Positions 42,752 to 52,239 of a stretch of 64,000 bases of DNA are shown one piece after another (position 1 is the stretch's first letter; each line of letters starts with the position of its first letter). The DNA is from Bacteroides sp. ET71 (GTDB lineage Bacteria; Bacteroidota; Bacteroidia; Bacteroidales; Bacteroidaceae). The DNA lies in the NCBI RefSeq assembly GCF_023336905.1, contig NZ_JAMBLS010000006.1, positions 62,001 through 126,000 on the forward strand, read 5' to 3'. Both the position numbers and the translations under genes were made by a program. Below the pieces are notes generated by a model, which ran no database searches, was not told the origin of the DNA, and worked only from the letters and a program-made list of their open reading frames with translations.

Positions 42752-44695
42752 ATGGCACATTGCACTTGCAGACACTGTGAAAACGCCCCAGAGCACGACC
42801 ATTGTGAAGAGACAGGCTCCAAGACCTGTCTGCTCATCATAACTTCGGCTATACTGCTGTTTGCCGGTATCGGACTGGGAGCGGCCGATGCGAGCTTCTT
42901 CAGCCCGGCCATGCGTCTTCTTTGGTTCATGGCAGCCTACTTGCCCGTAGGGCTGCCGGTCATGAAAGAAGCCTGGGAAAATATCGTCCATGGAGATATC
43001 TTCAACGAGTTTACACTGATGACCCTTGCCACCATCGGAGCATTCTACATCGGCGAATACCCCGAAGGCGTAGCAGTCATGCTATTCTACTCGCTGGGCG
43101 AATGGTTCCAGGATAAAGCCGTCAACCGGGCCAAACACAACATCAGCGCCTTGCTGGATGTACGCCCCGAAACGGCTACTGTCATCCGCGAAGGCCATGA
43201 GGAAAGAGTCAACCCCAGAGACGTGAAAACGGGTGAAGTCATAGAGGTAAAAACCGGCGAGCGTGTGCCTCTGGACGGTACTATGCTTAACGAAACAGCG
43301 GCATTTAATACGTCGGCACTGACAGGCGAAAGCTTGCCACGCAACATCTGCCGGGGCGAAGAAGTACTGGCCGGAATGATTGCCACTGACCGTGTAGTGC
43401 GCCTCACTGTAACCAAACCTTTCGAACAAAGTGCCTTATCGCGCATCCTGGAGATGGTACATGATGCCAGTGAACGCAAAGCACCTGCTGAACTTTTCAT
43501 CCGCAAGTTTGCCCGCATTTATACACCCGCCGTCACGGGATTAGCCGCCCTCATCGTATTGCTGCCTTACGTGTGGTCGCTCATCCAGCCTTCTTTTGCC
43601 TATACACCGGATGATTGGCTCTACCGGGGACTGGTATTTTTAGTCATCTCCTGCCCATGCGCACTGGTGGTCAGTATTCCCCTGAGCTACTTCGGGGGTA
43701 TTGGAGCTGCATCCAAACTGGGCATCCTGTTCAAAGGTGGCAATTACCTGGACGCCATCACACGCATTAATACAGTAGTGTTCGACAAAACAGGCACGCT
43801 GACACAAGGCACTTTTGAAGTGCAAACCTGTCGGCCGGCTAAGAATGTCGACGAAAAGCAATTACTACAACTGGTGAGCAGCGTGGAACAGAACAGCACG
43901 CACCCCATCGCCAAAGCCATTACCACCTATGCTTTCCAAAAAGGCATTGCCCAGCTGCCATTTTCCGGTGAACTGAAAGAAGAGGCCGGCTATGGGCTGG
44001 AAACTGACATTGATGGGCAGCATGTCTTGGTTGGCAACCAACGGCTGTTGGAGAAACATGGCATCCATTGCCCAGATGCTGTACAGCAGGCGGAAGGAAC
44101 TTTGGTGGCCTGCGCATCCGACGGACGTTACATGGGTTCCCTTCTGCTGGCCGACACACTGAAAGAAGATGCCCCACAAGCCATAAAAGCCTTGAAAAAG
44201 CTCGGCATTGAAAATATTCAAATGCTTTCGGGAGATAAGCAAGAGATTGTCACTAACTTTGCAAGCCGCATAGGCATTGCCCACGCTTATGGTGACTTAT
44301 TGCCCGAAGGGAAAGTGAAACACATAGAGGCATTGAAACAAAATGCAGCCAACCGCATAGCCTTCGTAGGTGATGGCATCAACGACACTCCTTCGCTGGC
44401 TTTAAGCCATGTAGGCATTGCCATGGGAGGCTTGGGCAGCGATGCAGCCATTGAGACGGCAGACGTAGTGATACAGACCGACCAACCGTCGAAGATTGCT
44501 ACTGCCATCCAGGCCGGACGGCAAACGCGCCGCATCATTTGGCAGAACATCGTCATGGCTTTGGGCATCAAACTGGCCGTGCTCGTATTAGGCGCCTGCG
44601 GTGTGGCGACCTTGTGGGAAGCTGTCTTTGCCGATGTAGGCGTGGCCATGCTGGCTGTATTAAACGCCATACGGCTGCAGAAAATAATTAAATAA
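42752..44695 (+). CDS. Zinc/cadmium-type P1B heavy-metal ATPase
   Basis: 647 residues. There is no ferredoxin-like HMA domain; instead a short Cys/His-rich N-terminus (CTCRHCENAPEHDHC) may bind metal. The actuator domain has FNTSALTGESLP; the transmembrane metal site is ISCPCALVVSIP (about 300); the phosphorylation motif VVFDKTGTLTQG is near 344; the ATP domain has NSTHPIAK and VGDGINDTPSLALSHVGIAM. In the last helices, NIVMALGIK (Asn-x7-Lys) and ADVG (Asp-x-Gly) are the signature of the Zn/Cd/Pb subgroup (ZntA type). It exports zinc or cadmium across the inner membrane. The Fur-family gene follows after 85 bases. Confidence 0.9.
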   Translation: MAHCTCRHCENAPEHDHCEETGSKTCLLIITSAILLFAGIGLGAADASFFSPAMRLLWFMAAYLPVGLPVMKEAWENIVHGDIFNEFTLMTLATIGAFYIGEYPEGVAVMLFYSLGEWFQDKAVNRAKHNISALLDVRPETATVIREGHEERVNPRDVKTGEVIEVKTGERVPLDGTMLNETAAFNTSALTGESLPRNICRGEEVLAGMIATDRVVRLTVTKPFEQSALSRILEMVHDASERKAPAELFIRKFARIYTPAVTGLAALIVLLPYVWSLIQPSFAYTPDDWLYRGLVFLVISCPCALVVSIPLSYFGGIGAASKLGILFKGGNYLDAITRINTVVFDKTGTLTQGTFEVQTCRPAKNVDEKQLLQLVSSVEQNSTHPIAKAITTYAFQKGIAQLPFSGELKEEAGYGLETDIDGQHVLVGNQRLLEKHGIHCPDAVQQAEGTLVACASDGRYMGSLLLADTLKEDAPQAIKALKKLGIENIQMLSGDKQEIVTNFASRIGIAHAYGDLLPEGKVKHIEALKQNAANRIAFVGDGINDTPSLALSHVGIAMGGLGSDAAIETADVVIQTDQPSKIATAIQAGRQTRRIIWQNIVMALGIKLAVLVLGACGVATLWEAVFADVGVAMLAVLNAIRLQKIIK

Positions 44696-44780
44696 TGGAA
44701 AACGTATCGCGACAGGCTGCCGGGCATTTTTCTTCACAAACCACTCGCCCGTCTATCGAGATACATGATATGATACGGAT

Positions 44781-45215
44781 ATGAAAGACGAGAAAAGATA
44801 CCTCGAAATGCTGGCGCGAAGGGATATACAACCGACGGCCATCCGCCTGCTGGTGCTGGATGTCCTGATGCGGGCCAAACAATCTTTGTCGCTGACAGAC
44901 CTGGACAATGCGCTGGACACGGTGGACAAATCGACCATCTACCGCACGCTGACCCTCTTTCTGGGGCACCACCTCATACACAGTATAGATGACGGGACAG
45001 GGTCTTTCAAATATGCTGTATGCCAGGATGACTGTTCGTGTGCCGTAGGTGACCTGCACACACACTTCCATTGCGAACGCTGTAACCGCACTTTCTGCTT
45101 CAGCAACCTGCCGGCTCCGATGGTGAAGCTGCCGGAAGGCTTTACGATAGACAGTATCAACTATGTGCTGAAAGGCCTGTGCCCTGAATGTGCAGCCCAC
45201 AAGAATCTGAAATAG
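44781..45215 (+). CDS. Fur-family metal-responsive transcriptional repressor
   Basis: 144 residues. Winged-helix N-terminus with LARRDIQPTAIRLLVLDVL and the recognition helix region KSTIYRTLTLFLGHHLIH; C-terminal dimerisation domain with clustered ligands: CQDDCSCAVGDLHTHFHCERC, CNRTFCF and LCPECAAH. The two CxxC pairs would hold the structural zinc and the His cluster the sensory metal. Pairing with a zinc-type ATPase suggests a zinc sensor, but Fur, Zur and PerR cannot be separated by sequence alone. The likely binding site is the dyad at 42683-42703. Confidence 0.88.
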   Translation: MKDEKRYLEMLARRDIQPTAIRLLVLDVLMRAKQSLSLTDLDNALDTVDKSTIYRTLTLFLGHHLIHSIDDGTGSFKYAVCQDDCSCAVGDLHTHFHCERCNRTFCFSNLPAPMVKLPEGFTIDSINYVLKGLCPECAAHKNLK

Positions 45216-45233
45216 AAGTACCGGGCTCCGCTG

Positions 45234-45323
45234 CCGGAAGGAGGTTCCTTCCGGTTGGCAAGAAAGAGGCACGGGCTTCGCAAGAAGCAAGCTTTCTGAT
45301 AAGCGCCCTTGTGAAGCCCGTGC
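45234..45323. terminator. Two hairpins between convergent fur-like and nhaD genes
   Basis: CCGGAAGGA (45234-45242) pairs with TCCTTCCGG (45246-45254), with a three-base loop. GCACGGGCTTC (45269-45279) pairs with GAAGCCCGTGC (45313-45323); on the minus strand this second hairpin is followed by CTCTTTCTT, so it probably terminates nhaD. Neither has a clean T run on the plus strand. Confidence 0.6.
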
Positions 45324-45348
45324 AATCAGGCGGTCATCCGGCCCGGTC

Positions 45349-46692
45349 CTACAAGCCTATGACTGTCTTTTCCAACCAGTAGACCACGATGCCGGCCACG
45401 TAGCCGACAAAGGCAATCCACGTGATACGCTTCATGTACCAGCCGAAAGTGATTTTCTCCAATCCCATCACTACCACGCCGGCAGCCGAACCGATGATGA
45501 GCATCGAGCCGCCCACGCCGGCACAATAGGCCAGCAACTGCCAGAAGATGCCGTCTTGCGCCATGTCGCCCACCGCGGCCATGGGGTACATGCCCATGCA
45601 ACCAGCCACCAGGGGAACATTGTCGATGATGCTGGACAGCACGCCGATGATGCCGGTGATGAGATAGTGATTGCCGTTGAAGACATCGTCCAGTCCTTTG
45701 CCCACCATGGTCAGCACGCCTATTTCCTGCAAGCAGGATACGGCCATGAGGATGCCGAGGAAGAAGAGGATGGTGCTCATGTCGATGCGCGAGATGATGT
45801 TGGAGATGCGCTTCTGGGTGCCGTCTGCACCGCCATGCTCTTGCTTGCGGTAGAACAGCTCCGTGACCAGCCAAAGCACGCCAAGCACCAGAAGTATGCC
45901 GACAAACGGGGGGACATGGGTGAGGGTCTTGAAGATGGGGACGAACACCAGGCCGCCCACACCGACCCAGAAGACTGTCTTGCGCTGGCTTTCGGTCAGG
46001 CTGCCTGCGGCCACTGTTGTGCCCGAATCGGTCGCGGCAGCCAGCGTGCCCTTGAGCGAGAAGGACAGCAAGTAGGCCGGGACGGCAATGGAGACGAGCG
46101 AGGGGATGAAGAGTTCTTTGATGACGCCGGCCGCCGTGACGAGGCCTTTGTTCCAGAGCATGATGGTGGTGACGTCGCCGATGGGTGAGAACGCGCCTCC
46201 CGAGTTGGCGGCGATGATGACCAGCGAGGCGTAGATGAGGCGGTCCTTGTGGTCGGCCACGAGCTTGCGCAGAATCATGACCATGACAATGGCCGTGGTC
46301 ATGTTGTCCAGGATGGCCGACAGGAAGAAGGTCAGGATGGTGATGCGCCACAGCAGGGCCCGCTTGCTGCGGGTCGACAGCATGTTGCGCACGAAGTTGA
46401 AGCCGCCGTATTGGTCGACGGTTTCGACGATGGTCATGGCGCCCATCAGGAAGAAGAGGGTGGTGGCCGTGCTGCCCAGGTGGCCTTCGATGACGGGGGC
46501 CGCGGCGGCGGCCAGACCGTCGGGCGTGATGCCTGCGGGGAAGTTGCCGGGGTCGAACATGTAAAGTGTCCACGTGGCAACCAGCATGATGAGGGCGATG
46601 GCCGCTTTGTTGATCTTCGTCACCGTCTCGAGTGCGATGCAGAGGTAGCCGATGACGAAGAGGATAACGATTGCGATGGTTATGGTTGACAT
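45349..46692 (-). CDS. nhaD: NhaD-type Na+/H+ antiporter
   Basis: 447 residues with 11-13 hydrophobic helices and no signal peptide. TLFFLMGAMTIVETVDQYGG, LSAILDNMTTAIVMVMIL and IIAANSGGAFSPIGDVTTIM are the ion-transporter superfamily motifs seen in NhaD, with Asp/Asn in DNMTT and the Pro-rich half-helix SPIGDVTT. The second half repeats the pattern (LSSIIDNVPLVAGCMGMY). It exchanges cytoplasmic Na+ or Li+ for protons at the inner membrane. The carbamoyltransferase gene lies 53 bases upstream on the same strand, so co-transcription is possible. Confidence 0.9.
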   Translation of the reverse strand: MSTITIAIVILFVIGYLCIALETVTKINKAAIALIMLVATWTLYMFDPGNFPAGITPDGLAAAAAPVIEGHLGSTATTLFFLMGAMTIVETVDQYGGFNFVRNMLSTRSKRALLWRITILTFFLSAILDNMTTAIVMVMILRKLVADHKDRLIYASLVIIAANSGGAFSPIGDVTTIMLWNKGLVTAAGVIKELFIPSLVSIAVPAYLLSFSLKGTLAAATDSGTTVAAGSLTESQRKTVFWVGVGGLVFVPIFKTLTHVPPFVGILLVLGVLWLVTELFYRKQEHGGADGTQKRISNIISRIDMSTILFFLGILMAVSCLQEIGVLTMVGKGLDDVFNGNHYLITGIIGVLSSIIDNVPLVAGCMGMYPMAAVGDMAQDGIFWQLLAYCAGVGGSMLIIGSAAGVVVMGLEKITFGWYMKRITWIAFVGYVAGIVVYWLEKTVIGL

Positions 46693-46745
46693 AGGTGTTT
46701 GTTATTAAAGATGAATCGTACTTGCCGGGGGTATCCGGGCTGTGT

Positions 46746-47699
46746 TCAGAGGCTTTGCAGGAGTCGTTTCAGGACGACGGTGGCCGAAATTTCGCGGTTG
46801 GCCGCCTCGGGTATGACGATGGACCGGGGGCTTTCGATGACGTCGTCCGTGACAATCATGTTGCGGCGCACGGGCAGGCAGTGCATGAAGTAGGCCTGGT
46901 TGGTGACGGCCATCTGGCGGTCGCTGACGGTCCACGAGCGGTCTGTGCTGAGCACCTGTCCGTAGTTGTCGCCTGCGTATGCCGCCCAGCTCTTGGCGTA
47001 GATGAAGTCTGCGCCTTCGAAGGCCTTCATCTGGTCGTATTCCACACGGGCGTGTCCGACGAACTCGGGGGCCAGTTCGTAGCCGTGGGGATGGGTGATG
47101 ACGAAGTCGTAGTCGGTGGCGTTCATCCATTCGGCAAACGAGTTGGGCACGGCCTGGGGCAGCGGACGGGGGTGCGGGGCCCAGGTCATGACGACTTTCG
47201 GGCGGGCGGTTTTCTTGTATTCTTCTATCGTGATGAGGTCGGCAAAGCTCTGGAGCGGGTGGCGCGTGGCGGCTTCCATGGAGAAGACGGGACGGCCGGA
47301 GTATTGGATGAACTGGTTGAGTATGACCTCGTTGTAGTCGTAGTCGCGGTCTTCGAAGCGGGCGAATGAGCGGACGCCTATGAGGTCGCAATAGCAGCCC
47401 ATCACGGGGATGGCTTCGAGCAGGTGTTCGGGTTTGTCGCCGTCCATGATGACTCCGCGCTCGGTCTCCAGCTTCCAGGCGCCCTGGTTGATGTCGAGTA
47501 CGATGACGTTCATGCCCAGGTTCAGCCCGGCTTTCTGCGTGCTGAGGCGCGTGCGCAGGCTGGAGTTGAAGAATATCATCAGGAGGGTTTTGTTCCGCCC
47601 CAGTTCCACGTATTTGAAACGGTCTTTCTTGATTTCGAAAGCTTCATCGAGCGCCCGCTTCAGGTCGCCGATGTCTTGCACACATGTAAATTTCTTCAT
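46746..47699 (-). CDS. argF': N-succinylornithine carbamoyltransferase (ArgF')
   Basis: 317 residues. The carbamoyl-phosphate loop reads FFNSSLRTRLSTQKAGLNLG, a variant of the usual Ser-Thr-Arg-Thr-Arg. RHPLQSFADLITIEEYKK (His-Pro-x-Gln) and FMHCLPVRRNMIV (His-Cys-Leu-Pro) complete the active site. Bacteroides fragilis is known to use this enzyme on N-succinyl-L-ornithine in a modified arginine pathway, and GVIMDGDKPEHLLEAIPVMG fits that subgroup better than classic ornithine carbamoyltransferase. Substrate (succinyl versus acetyl) is inferred from family resemblance. Confidence 0.88.
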   Translation of the reverse strand: MKKFTCVQDIGDLKRALDEAFEIKKDRFKYVELGRNKTLLMIFFNSSLRTRLSTQKAGLNLGMNVIVLDINQGAWKLETERGVIMDGDKPEHLLEAIPVMGCYCDLIGVRSFARFEDRDYDYNEVILNQFIQYSGRPVFSMEAATRHPLQSFADLITIEEYKKTARPKVVMTWAPHPRPLPQAVPNSFAEWMNATDYDFVITHPHGYELAPEFVGHARVEYDQMKAFEGADFIYAKSWAAYAGDNYGQVLSTDRSWTVSDRQMAVTNQAYFMHCLPVRRNMIVTDDVIESPRSIVIPEAANREISATVVLKRLLQSL

Positions 47700-47730
47700 A
47701 ACGATATGTTTTCTGTTTGATTAAGCAGGC

Positions 47731-47738
47731 CAAAGATA
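47731..47738 (-). promoter_or_regulatory. -7 box of the carbamoyltransferase gene
   Basis: The minus strand reads TATCTTTG, 32 bases before the start at 47699. No clear -33 TTTG is seen. The palindrome array begins about 84 bases further upstream. Confidence 0.5.
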
Positions 47739-47821
47739 CATGATTCGCGGGAATATTCCGCACATCGGGGGAAGAAAATGCGGGGCGGGGCGAAATTTCT
47801 TCCCGGCCGCCGCGCGTCGGC

Positions 47822-48103
47822 ATCACGGGGACTTTCCACCTGTATCACGGGGAGTTTCCGGCTGCATCACGGGGAGTTTCCGGCTGCATCACGCGTGTTA
47901 CCCGGCTGTATCACGGGGACTTTTCGTCTGCATCACGCGTGCTGTCCGGCTGCATCACGGGAGATGTTTGTCTGCATCACGCGTGTTACCGATTTGCATC
48001 ACGGGAGATGTCCGTCTGACATCACGCGTGAAAGCCTCCTGACATCACACCTATTAACAAACCAAAACACGCGTGATGTCGGAACCCTTTCACGCGTGAT
48101 GTC
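47822..48103. repeat. Large tandem array, 22-23 bp period, 11 direct and 2 inverted units
   Basis: ATCAC-start units occur at 47822, 47844, 47866, 47888, 47910, 47932, 47954, 47976, 47998, 48021 and 48044: eight steps of 22 bases and two of 23. Two core types appear, ATCACGGGGA/ATCACGGGAG and ATCACGCGTG, alternating irregularly; CACGCGTG is itself a palindrome. At the right end CACGCGTGATGTC (48068 and 48091) is the same core inverted, so the ends can pair. The array occupies the gap between divergent argF'-like and acyltransferase genes. Confidence 0.92.
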
Positions 48104-48274
48104 AGACGGTCTCTGGACGTGCTGTCAGAAGCCCCTCTGGCGGGGGTGGCGGAAACATGAAGCCGGAAAACAGATTTTTTCACCCGTCATACGCAAACAT
48201 ACCACGATTTTCCTATCTTTACACCGCGATTAAATAAAATAACAGTTTAACCCTAAAAAACACGACAAAATCAC

Positions 48275-49363
48275 ATGAAACGCATTGCTTTCTTGGACTA
48301 TGTGCGCGTATTCGCCTGCCTGTTGGTCATGGTGGTACACGCCAGTGAGAATTTTTACGGAGCGGCAGGGACAGGCGAAATGGCCGGACCCCAGTCTTTC
48401 CTGCAGAACGAAGCAGACCGCTTCTGGGTATCCTTGTACGACGGCTTTTCGCGCATGTCCGTACCCTTGTTCATGATTATCTCCGCCTACCTGCTGGTGC
48501 CCCTGAAGGAAGGACAGAGCATGTGGCAATTCTACCGCAGGCGCTTCCTACGCGTAGGTCCCCCCACCATCTTGTTCATGCTGCTGTACAGCACACTGCC
48601 CCTGCTGTGGGGACAGATTGACGGCGCAACGGCCACCCGCGACCTGTCGCGCCTCCTGCTGAACTTCCCCAGCCTGGCCGGCCACCTGTGGTTCATGTAC
48701 CCGCTCATCAGCCTCTACCTCTTCATCCCCATCATATCCCCCTGGCTGCGCAAAGCAACAGCCAAAGAAGAAGGCTTCTTCATCGCCCTGTTCGCCCTGT
48801 CCACCTGCATGCCCTACCTGCACCGCTGGTTCGGCGAGCTGTGGGGAGAATGTTTCTGGAACGAATACCACATGCTGTGGTACTTCTCCGGATTCCTCGG
48901 ATACCTGGTCATGGCGCACTACATCCGCACCCACCTGAATTGGTCACGGCGGAAGCGCTTGGCGGTGGGAACCGTGCTGGCAGTGGTCGGCTGGGCATGG
49001 ACGATATTGTCATTCTACATCCAGGCAGTTCCGGGAGTCGTCCACTCCACCCCGGTCATCGAACTGGGCTGGGCCATGTGCACCATCAACTGCGTATTGG
49101 CAACCGGCGGCACCTTCCTGCTCTTCACCTGCATAAAAAGGCCGGAAGCTCCCCGCATCATAACCGAACTCTCCAAACTCAGCTTCGGCATGTACCTGAT
49201 GCACATCTTCTGGCTCGGACTGTGGGTAAGCCTCTTCAAAGTAAACTTGGACTTGCCGACAAGCGTGGCCATACCAGCCATAGCCTTGGGCACTTTCATC
49301 AGCAGTGCCTTGGCCACAAAAATCATCTCCTATCTTCCGGGCAGCAAATGGCTCATCGGATAG
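48275..49363 (+). CDS. Integral membrane acyltransferase (Acyl_transf_3)
   Basis: 362 residues with about ten hydrophobic helices. IAFLDYVRVFACLLVMVVHA, with the catalytic His, is the classic start of the acyltransferase-3 family. Arg residues in FYRRRFLRVGPPT and LSKLSFGMYLMHIFWLGLWV are further family landmarks. Members O-acetylate or O-succinylate surface sugars, peptidoglycan or lipids at the inner membrane; the acceptor here is unknown. TATCTTTA at 48214-48221 is a possible -7 box, 53 bases upstream. The gene stands alone downstream of the large palindrome array. Confidence 0.85.
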   Translation: MKRIAFLDYVRVFACLLVMVVHASENFYGAAGTGEMAGPQSFLQNEADRFWVSLYDGFSRMSVPLFMIISAYLLVPLKEGQSMWQFYRRRFLRVGPPTILFMLLYSTLPLLWGQIDGATATRDLSRLLLNFPSLAGHLWFMYPLISLYLFIPIISPWLRKATAKEEGFFIALFALSTCMPYLHRWFGELWGECFWNEYHMLWYFSGFLGYLVMAHYIRTHLNWSRRKRLAVGTVLAVVGWAWTILSFYIQAVPGVVHSTPVIELGWAMCTINCVLATGGTFLLFTCIKRPEAPRIITELSKLSFGMYLMHIFWLGLWVSLFKVNLDLPTSVAIPAIALGTFISSALATKIISYLPGSKWLIG

Positions 49364-49388
49364 GAGCAAGACACATTTCCCTTTTCCA

Positions 49389-49423
49389 GAGACGGGCAGG
49401 TCAACTTCTGACCTGTCCGTCTC
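49389..49423. terminator. Hairpin terminator overlapping the 3' end of proA
   Basis: GAGACGGGCAGGTCA (49389-49403) pairs with TGACCTGTCCGTCTC (49409-49423), a 15-base stem with one G-T position and a five-base loop. The proA stop codon (49401-49403) and last codons lie inside it. Followed by CTTCTAT on the plus strand. Confidence 0.7.
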
Positions 49424-50648
49424 CTTCTATAATCCACTTATAAGTCGTTATCTCCTCCAATGCCATCGGGCCACGGGCATGCAACTTCTGGGTACTGATG
49501 CCTATTTCGGCTCCCAAGCCAAACTGCCCGCCGTCGGTAAAAGAAGTCGGCGCATTGTGATAGACGCAAGCCGCATCTACATCACGCAAGAAACGGGCGG
49601 CATTGTCGCTATTTTCCGTAACAATGGATTCGCTGTGCTTAGAACCGTAACGACGGATATGTGCCAAAGCCTCATCCAACGAAGTCACAGTCTTGACAGC
49701 CATCTTATAGTCTAAAAACTCAGTACCATAGCTTTCGCTCGTGGCGGGTTGCAGCAAATGAAAAGGATAATGCCCGGACAATGCCGCGAAAGCCGGTTCG
49801 TCAGCATAAATCAAGACGCTGCTCTGCTGCAAGGGGGCACACAAGGCCGGCAAGTCGGGTAAACGATTGGCATGGACAATCAGGCAATCCAATGCATTGC
49901 ACACACTGACACGACGTGTCTTGGCATTGTTGACAATAGCAGCACCTTTCATCACATCGCCCTCACTATCAAAATAAGTGTGGCAAATGCCTGCTCCGGT
50001 CTCTATTATAGGAATGGTAGCATTCTGCTTCACGAAACTGATAAGACGGCTGCTTCCTCTCGGAATAATCAAGTCTACGTAACGGTCTGCTTTCAGAAGA
50101 CGGGCTGTGGTTTCATGGTCAGACGGCAGCAGTTCTACCAGATGGGTATCCAGGCCAAAACGTTCCAAGGCTCCGTGAATGACCTTGACAATGGCCCGGT
50201 TGGAACAGTCTGCATCACTCCCACCTTTCAGCACACAGGCACTTCCTGCTTTCAGACAAAGAGAAAACACATCGAAGCTGACGTTAGGCCGCGCTTCGTA
50301 AATAATGCCTATCACACCAAAAGGGACACTGATGCGCCACAGTTGCAGGCCATTGGGCAATACGCGCTCTTTCAACACCCGTCCCAAAGGCGAGGGCAAG
50401 GCTGCCACTTGGCGCAAACCCTTGGCAATCTCCTGCAAGCGTTCTTTCGTCAACTTCAGGCGGTCGTACTTGGGATTAGCAGGATTCATCCGCTCCAAAT
50501 CTTTGCGGTTTTCCTCCAGAATATAGTCTGAATGGCTGATAGCCGCATCGGCCACGGCATATAGCAGGTTATTGATAGTATCTTCCTCCACTGCCAGCAA
50601 CGAACGGCTAGCCTCTTGAACGGAGGCAAGAGTCTGTTCTAAGTTCAT
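49401..50648 (-). CDS. proA: Glutamate-5-semialdehyde dehydrogenase
   Basis: 415 residues. Aldehyde-dehydrogenase fold: [20 protein letters not shown] and [14 protein letters not shown] bind [20 protein letters not shown] contains the catalytic Cys; [20 protein letters not shown] and [15 protein letters not shown] form the C-terminus. ProA reduces glutamyl-5-phosphate to the semialdehyde, second step of proline synthesis. It lies 17 bases downstream of proB. Its last codons form half of a transcription terminator hairpin. Confidence 0.95.
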   Translation of the reverse strand: MNLEQTLASVQEASRSLLAVEEDTINNLLYAVADAAISHSDYILEENRKDLERMNPANPKYDRLKLTKERLQEIAKGLRQVAALPSPLGRVLKERVLPNGLQLWRISVPFGVIGIIYEARPNVSFDVFSLCLKAGSACVLKGGSDADCSNRAIVKVIHGALERFGLDTHLVELLPSDHETTARLLKADRYVDLIIPRGSSRLISFVKQNATIPIIETGAGICHTYFDSEGDVMKGAAIVNNAKTRRVSVCNALDCLIVHANRLPDLPALCAPLQQSSVLIYADEPAFAALSGHYPFHLLQPATSESYGTEFLDYKMAVKTVTSLDEALAHIRRYGSKHSESIVTENSDNAARFLRDVDAACVYHNAPTSFTDGGQFGLGAEIGISTQKLHARGPMALEEITTYKWIIEGDGQVRS

Positions 50649-50665
50649 CTCTAATATTTTCTTTT

Positions 50666-51802
50666 TTACTCGATATACAAATAGTCGTAATGTACCACAG
50701 GTTTCTGGTCATGCTTACCCATCAATTCGCTGATTTGATTCGAAGAATAGCTGCTTTTGCCTACACCTATGACCTGATTGCCAGGAGCAACGATATGCAC
50801 AATGTCGTCCTTATTGAATTGCCCTTTCACAGCTATGACACCTACCGGCAAAAGGCTGACGACTTGGTCTGACAACAAAAGTTCGGCTGCTGCTTGATTC
50901 ACATAGAGAGCTCCCTTGGCAAAACCACTGCTATGGGCTATCCATTTTTTTACACCGGATACGGGTTGCACAGCCGGAATAAAACGAGTGTAACTTAATG
51001 AAGAGTGGCCTGGAACAGTGGTGCAAGCAGCCGTTTCTCCTCCATTCATCCTTAATGCTTCCTTCTGAATAATATCTGTCAATATATTATCCCGTTTCCC
51101 ATTGGCTATGATAACCGTGATGCCTTCATCAGCTACTTTTCGGGCAATGCTTGTCTTAGTCAGCATGCCCCCCCGGCCAAAACTGGACTTAGATGCCTGG
51201 ATGCAAGAAGCAATGTCTTCCACACGCTGGATTTCAGGAATGACATGAGACGAAGGAGCTGACGGCGGCCCATCGTAAATGCCGTCGACATTGCTCAGTA
51301 TAATGAGGGCTTGGGCATCCATCATAGAGGCAATCAGGCCGGAAAGCTCATCGTTATCGGTAAACATCAATTCGCTGACTGAAACGGTATCGTTTTCGTT
51401 GACAATAGGAATGATGCCGTTTTCCAGCATGACCGTCATGCAGTTTTTCTGATTGAGGTAATGCCCACGGGTTGCGAAACTTTCTTTCGTAGTAAGCACT
51501 TGTCCTACCGTCATGCCGTGTTCCTTAAACAGCTCATAATAACGATTGATAAGTTTAGCTTGTCCCACGGCAGAAAAGAGCTGACGTTGGTCCACACTGT
51601 CCAACTTGCGGGTAGGACGCACTTCACTCCGTCCGGAAGCTACGGCTCCTGACGAAACAAGTATAACCTCTATCCCCATTTTACGCACGTCGGCTATCTG
51701 GTCTACCAAGGCCGACATGCGGGTCACATCCAACGTACCATCCTTACGGGTCAAGACATTGCTTCCCACTTTGACAGTGATACGCGTAAAAGGCTTATCC
51801 AT
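50666..51802 (-). CDS. proB: Glutamate 5-kinase
   Basis: 378 residues. An amino-acid-kinase domain ([19 protein letters not shown] at the start; [45 protein letters not shown]) occupies about residues 1-255, followed by a PUA domain ([32 protein letters not shown]). It phosphorylates glutamate, the feedback-controlled first step of proline synthesis. The ATG at 51802 is chosen since it starts the family N-terminus one base after the DUF2007 stop codon; an in-frame ATG at 51877 would overlap that gene. Confidence 0.95.
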   Translation of the reverse strand: MDKPFTRITVKVGSNVLTRKDGTLDVTRMSALVDQIADVRKMGIEVILVSSGAVASGRSEVRPTRKLDSVDQRQLFSAVGQAKLINRYYELFKEHGMTVGQVLTTKESFATRGHYLNQKNCMTVMLENGIIPIVNENDTVSVSELMFTDNDELSGLIASMMDAQALIILSNVDGIYDGPPSAPSSHVIPEIQRVEDIASCIQASKSSFGRGGMLTKTSIARKVADEGITVIIANGKRDNILTDIIQKEALRMNGGETAACTTVPGHSSLSYTRFIPAVQPVSGVKKWIAHSSGFAKGALYVNQAAAELLLSDQVVSLLPVGVIAVKGQFNKDDIVHIVAPGNQVIGVGKSSYSSNQISELMGKHDQKPVVHYDYLYIE

Positions 51803-51803
51803 T

Positions 51804-52046
51804 TTATTCTCCCAGAGTTTGACTGCTACGTTCGCGGATGACATCCATGGCTGCTTCAAAATCAACTTCGTTGACAAGCACTTGAACGTCTATGGCTGTC
51901 TCTGGCAAGGCTACGTTTACGACTAAACCGTCTTTAATGGTCGACAAGATACCACGGTCTTTCAGCAACCCTTTCACCAATTCGGCCTCCCAAAGCGAGC
52001 CTTTGAACACTTCTACCAGTTTGCTTTTGTCTTCTGCTTCTTTCAT
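51804..52046 (-). CDS. DUF2007 family small protein
   Basis: 80 residues. LVEVFKGSLWEAELVKGLLK, then DRGILSTIKDGLVVNVALPE and VQVLVNEVDFEAAMDVIRER, show the small alpha/beta fold of DUF2007, called a putative signal-transducing protein and related to PII-like ferredoxin folds. It is first in a tightly packed operon with proB and proA (one-base and 17-base gaps). A regulatory link to proline or nitrogen metabolism is only suggested by position. Confidence 0.78.
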   Translation of the reverse strand: MKEAEDKSKLVEVFKGSLWEAELVKGLLKDRGILSTIKDGLVVNVALPETAIDVQVLVNEVDFEAAMDVIRERSSQTLGE

Positions 52047-52146
52047 ATCCGTAAGATTTTGGAGTTAATACCCTACAAATATAGAACTTTGTTTTGGGAA
52101 AGCAGAGATTTTCGCAGAGAAAATAGCCGAATAAAAAGAAATAAGG

Positions 52147-52228
52147 AACAAAAGAACGCCCCATCCCAACAAAAGCAACGTTATCTCCCTTGAGAAGCAA
52201 GGCCGCCTCCCTTAAGAAACACGGCCTC
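52147..52228. repeat. Probable eroded 22-bp repeat array upstream of DUF2007-proBA
   Basis: CTCCCTTGAGAAGCAAGGCC at 52185 and CTCCCTTAAGAAACACGGCC at 52207 are 22 bases apart and match at 17 of 20 bases. The preceding 22 bases (ATCCCAACAAAAGCAACG from 52163) match the first unit at about 14 of 22 positions, and AACAAAAGAACG occurs at 52147. The unit at 52185 contains the dyad CCTTG-AGAAG-CAAGG. It lies between the TonB receptor stop and the DUF2007 start. Confidence 0.5.
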
Positions 52229-52239
52229 ATGCCGTGGGG

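Noticed and set aside
45326-46573. 415-codon minus-strand frame overlapping nhaD
   Set aside because: Arg/His-rich translation without motifs; the alternative frame encodes a complete NhaD antiporter.
47822-48103. CRISPR array
   Set aside because: The repeat period is 22-23 bases with spacers of 7-12 bases, far below the 55-75 base period of CRISPRs, and no cas-like gene is in the window.
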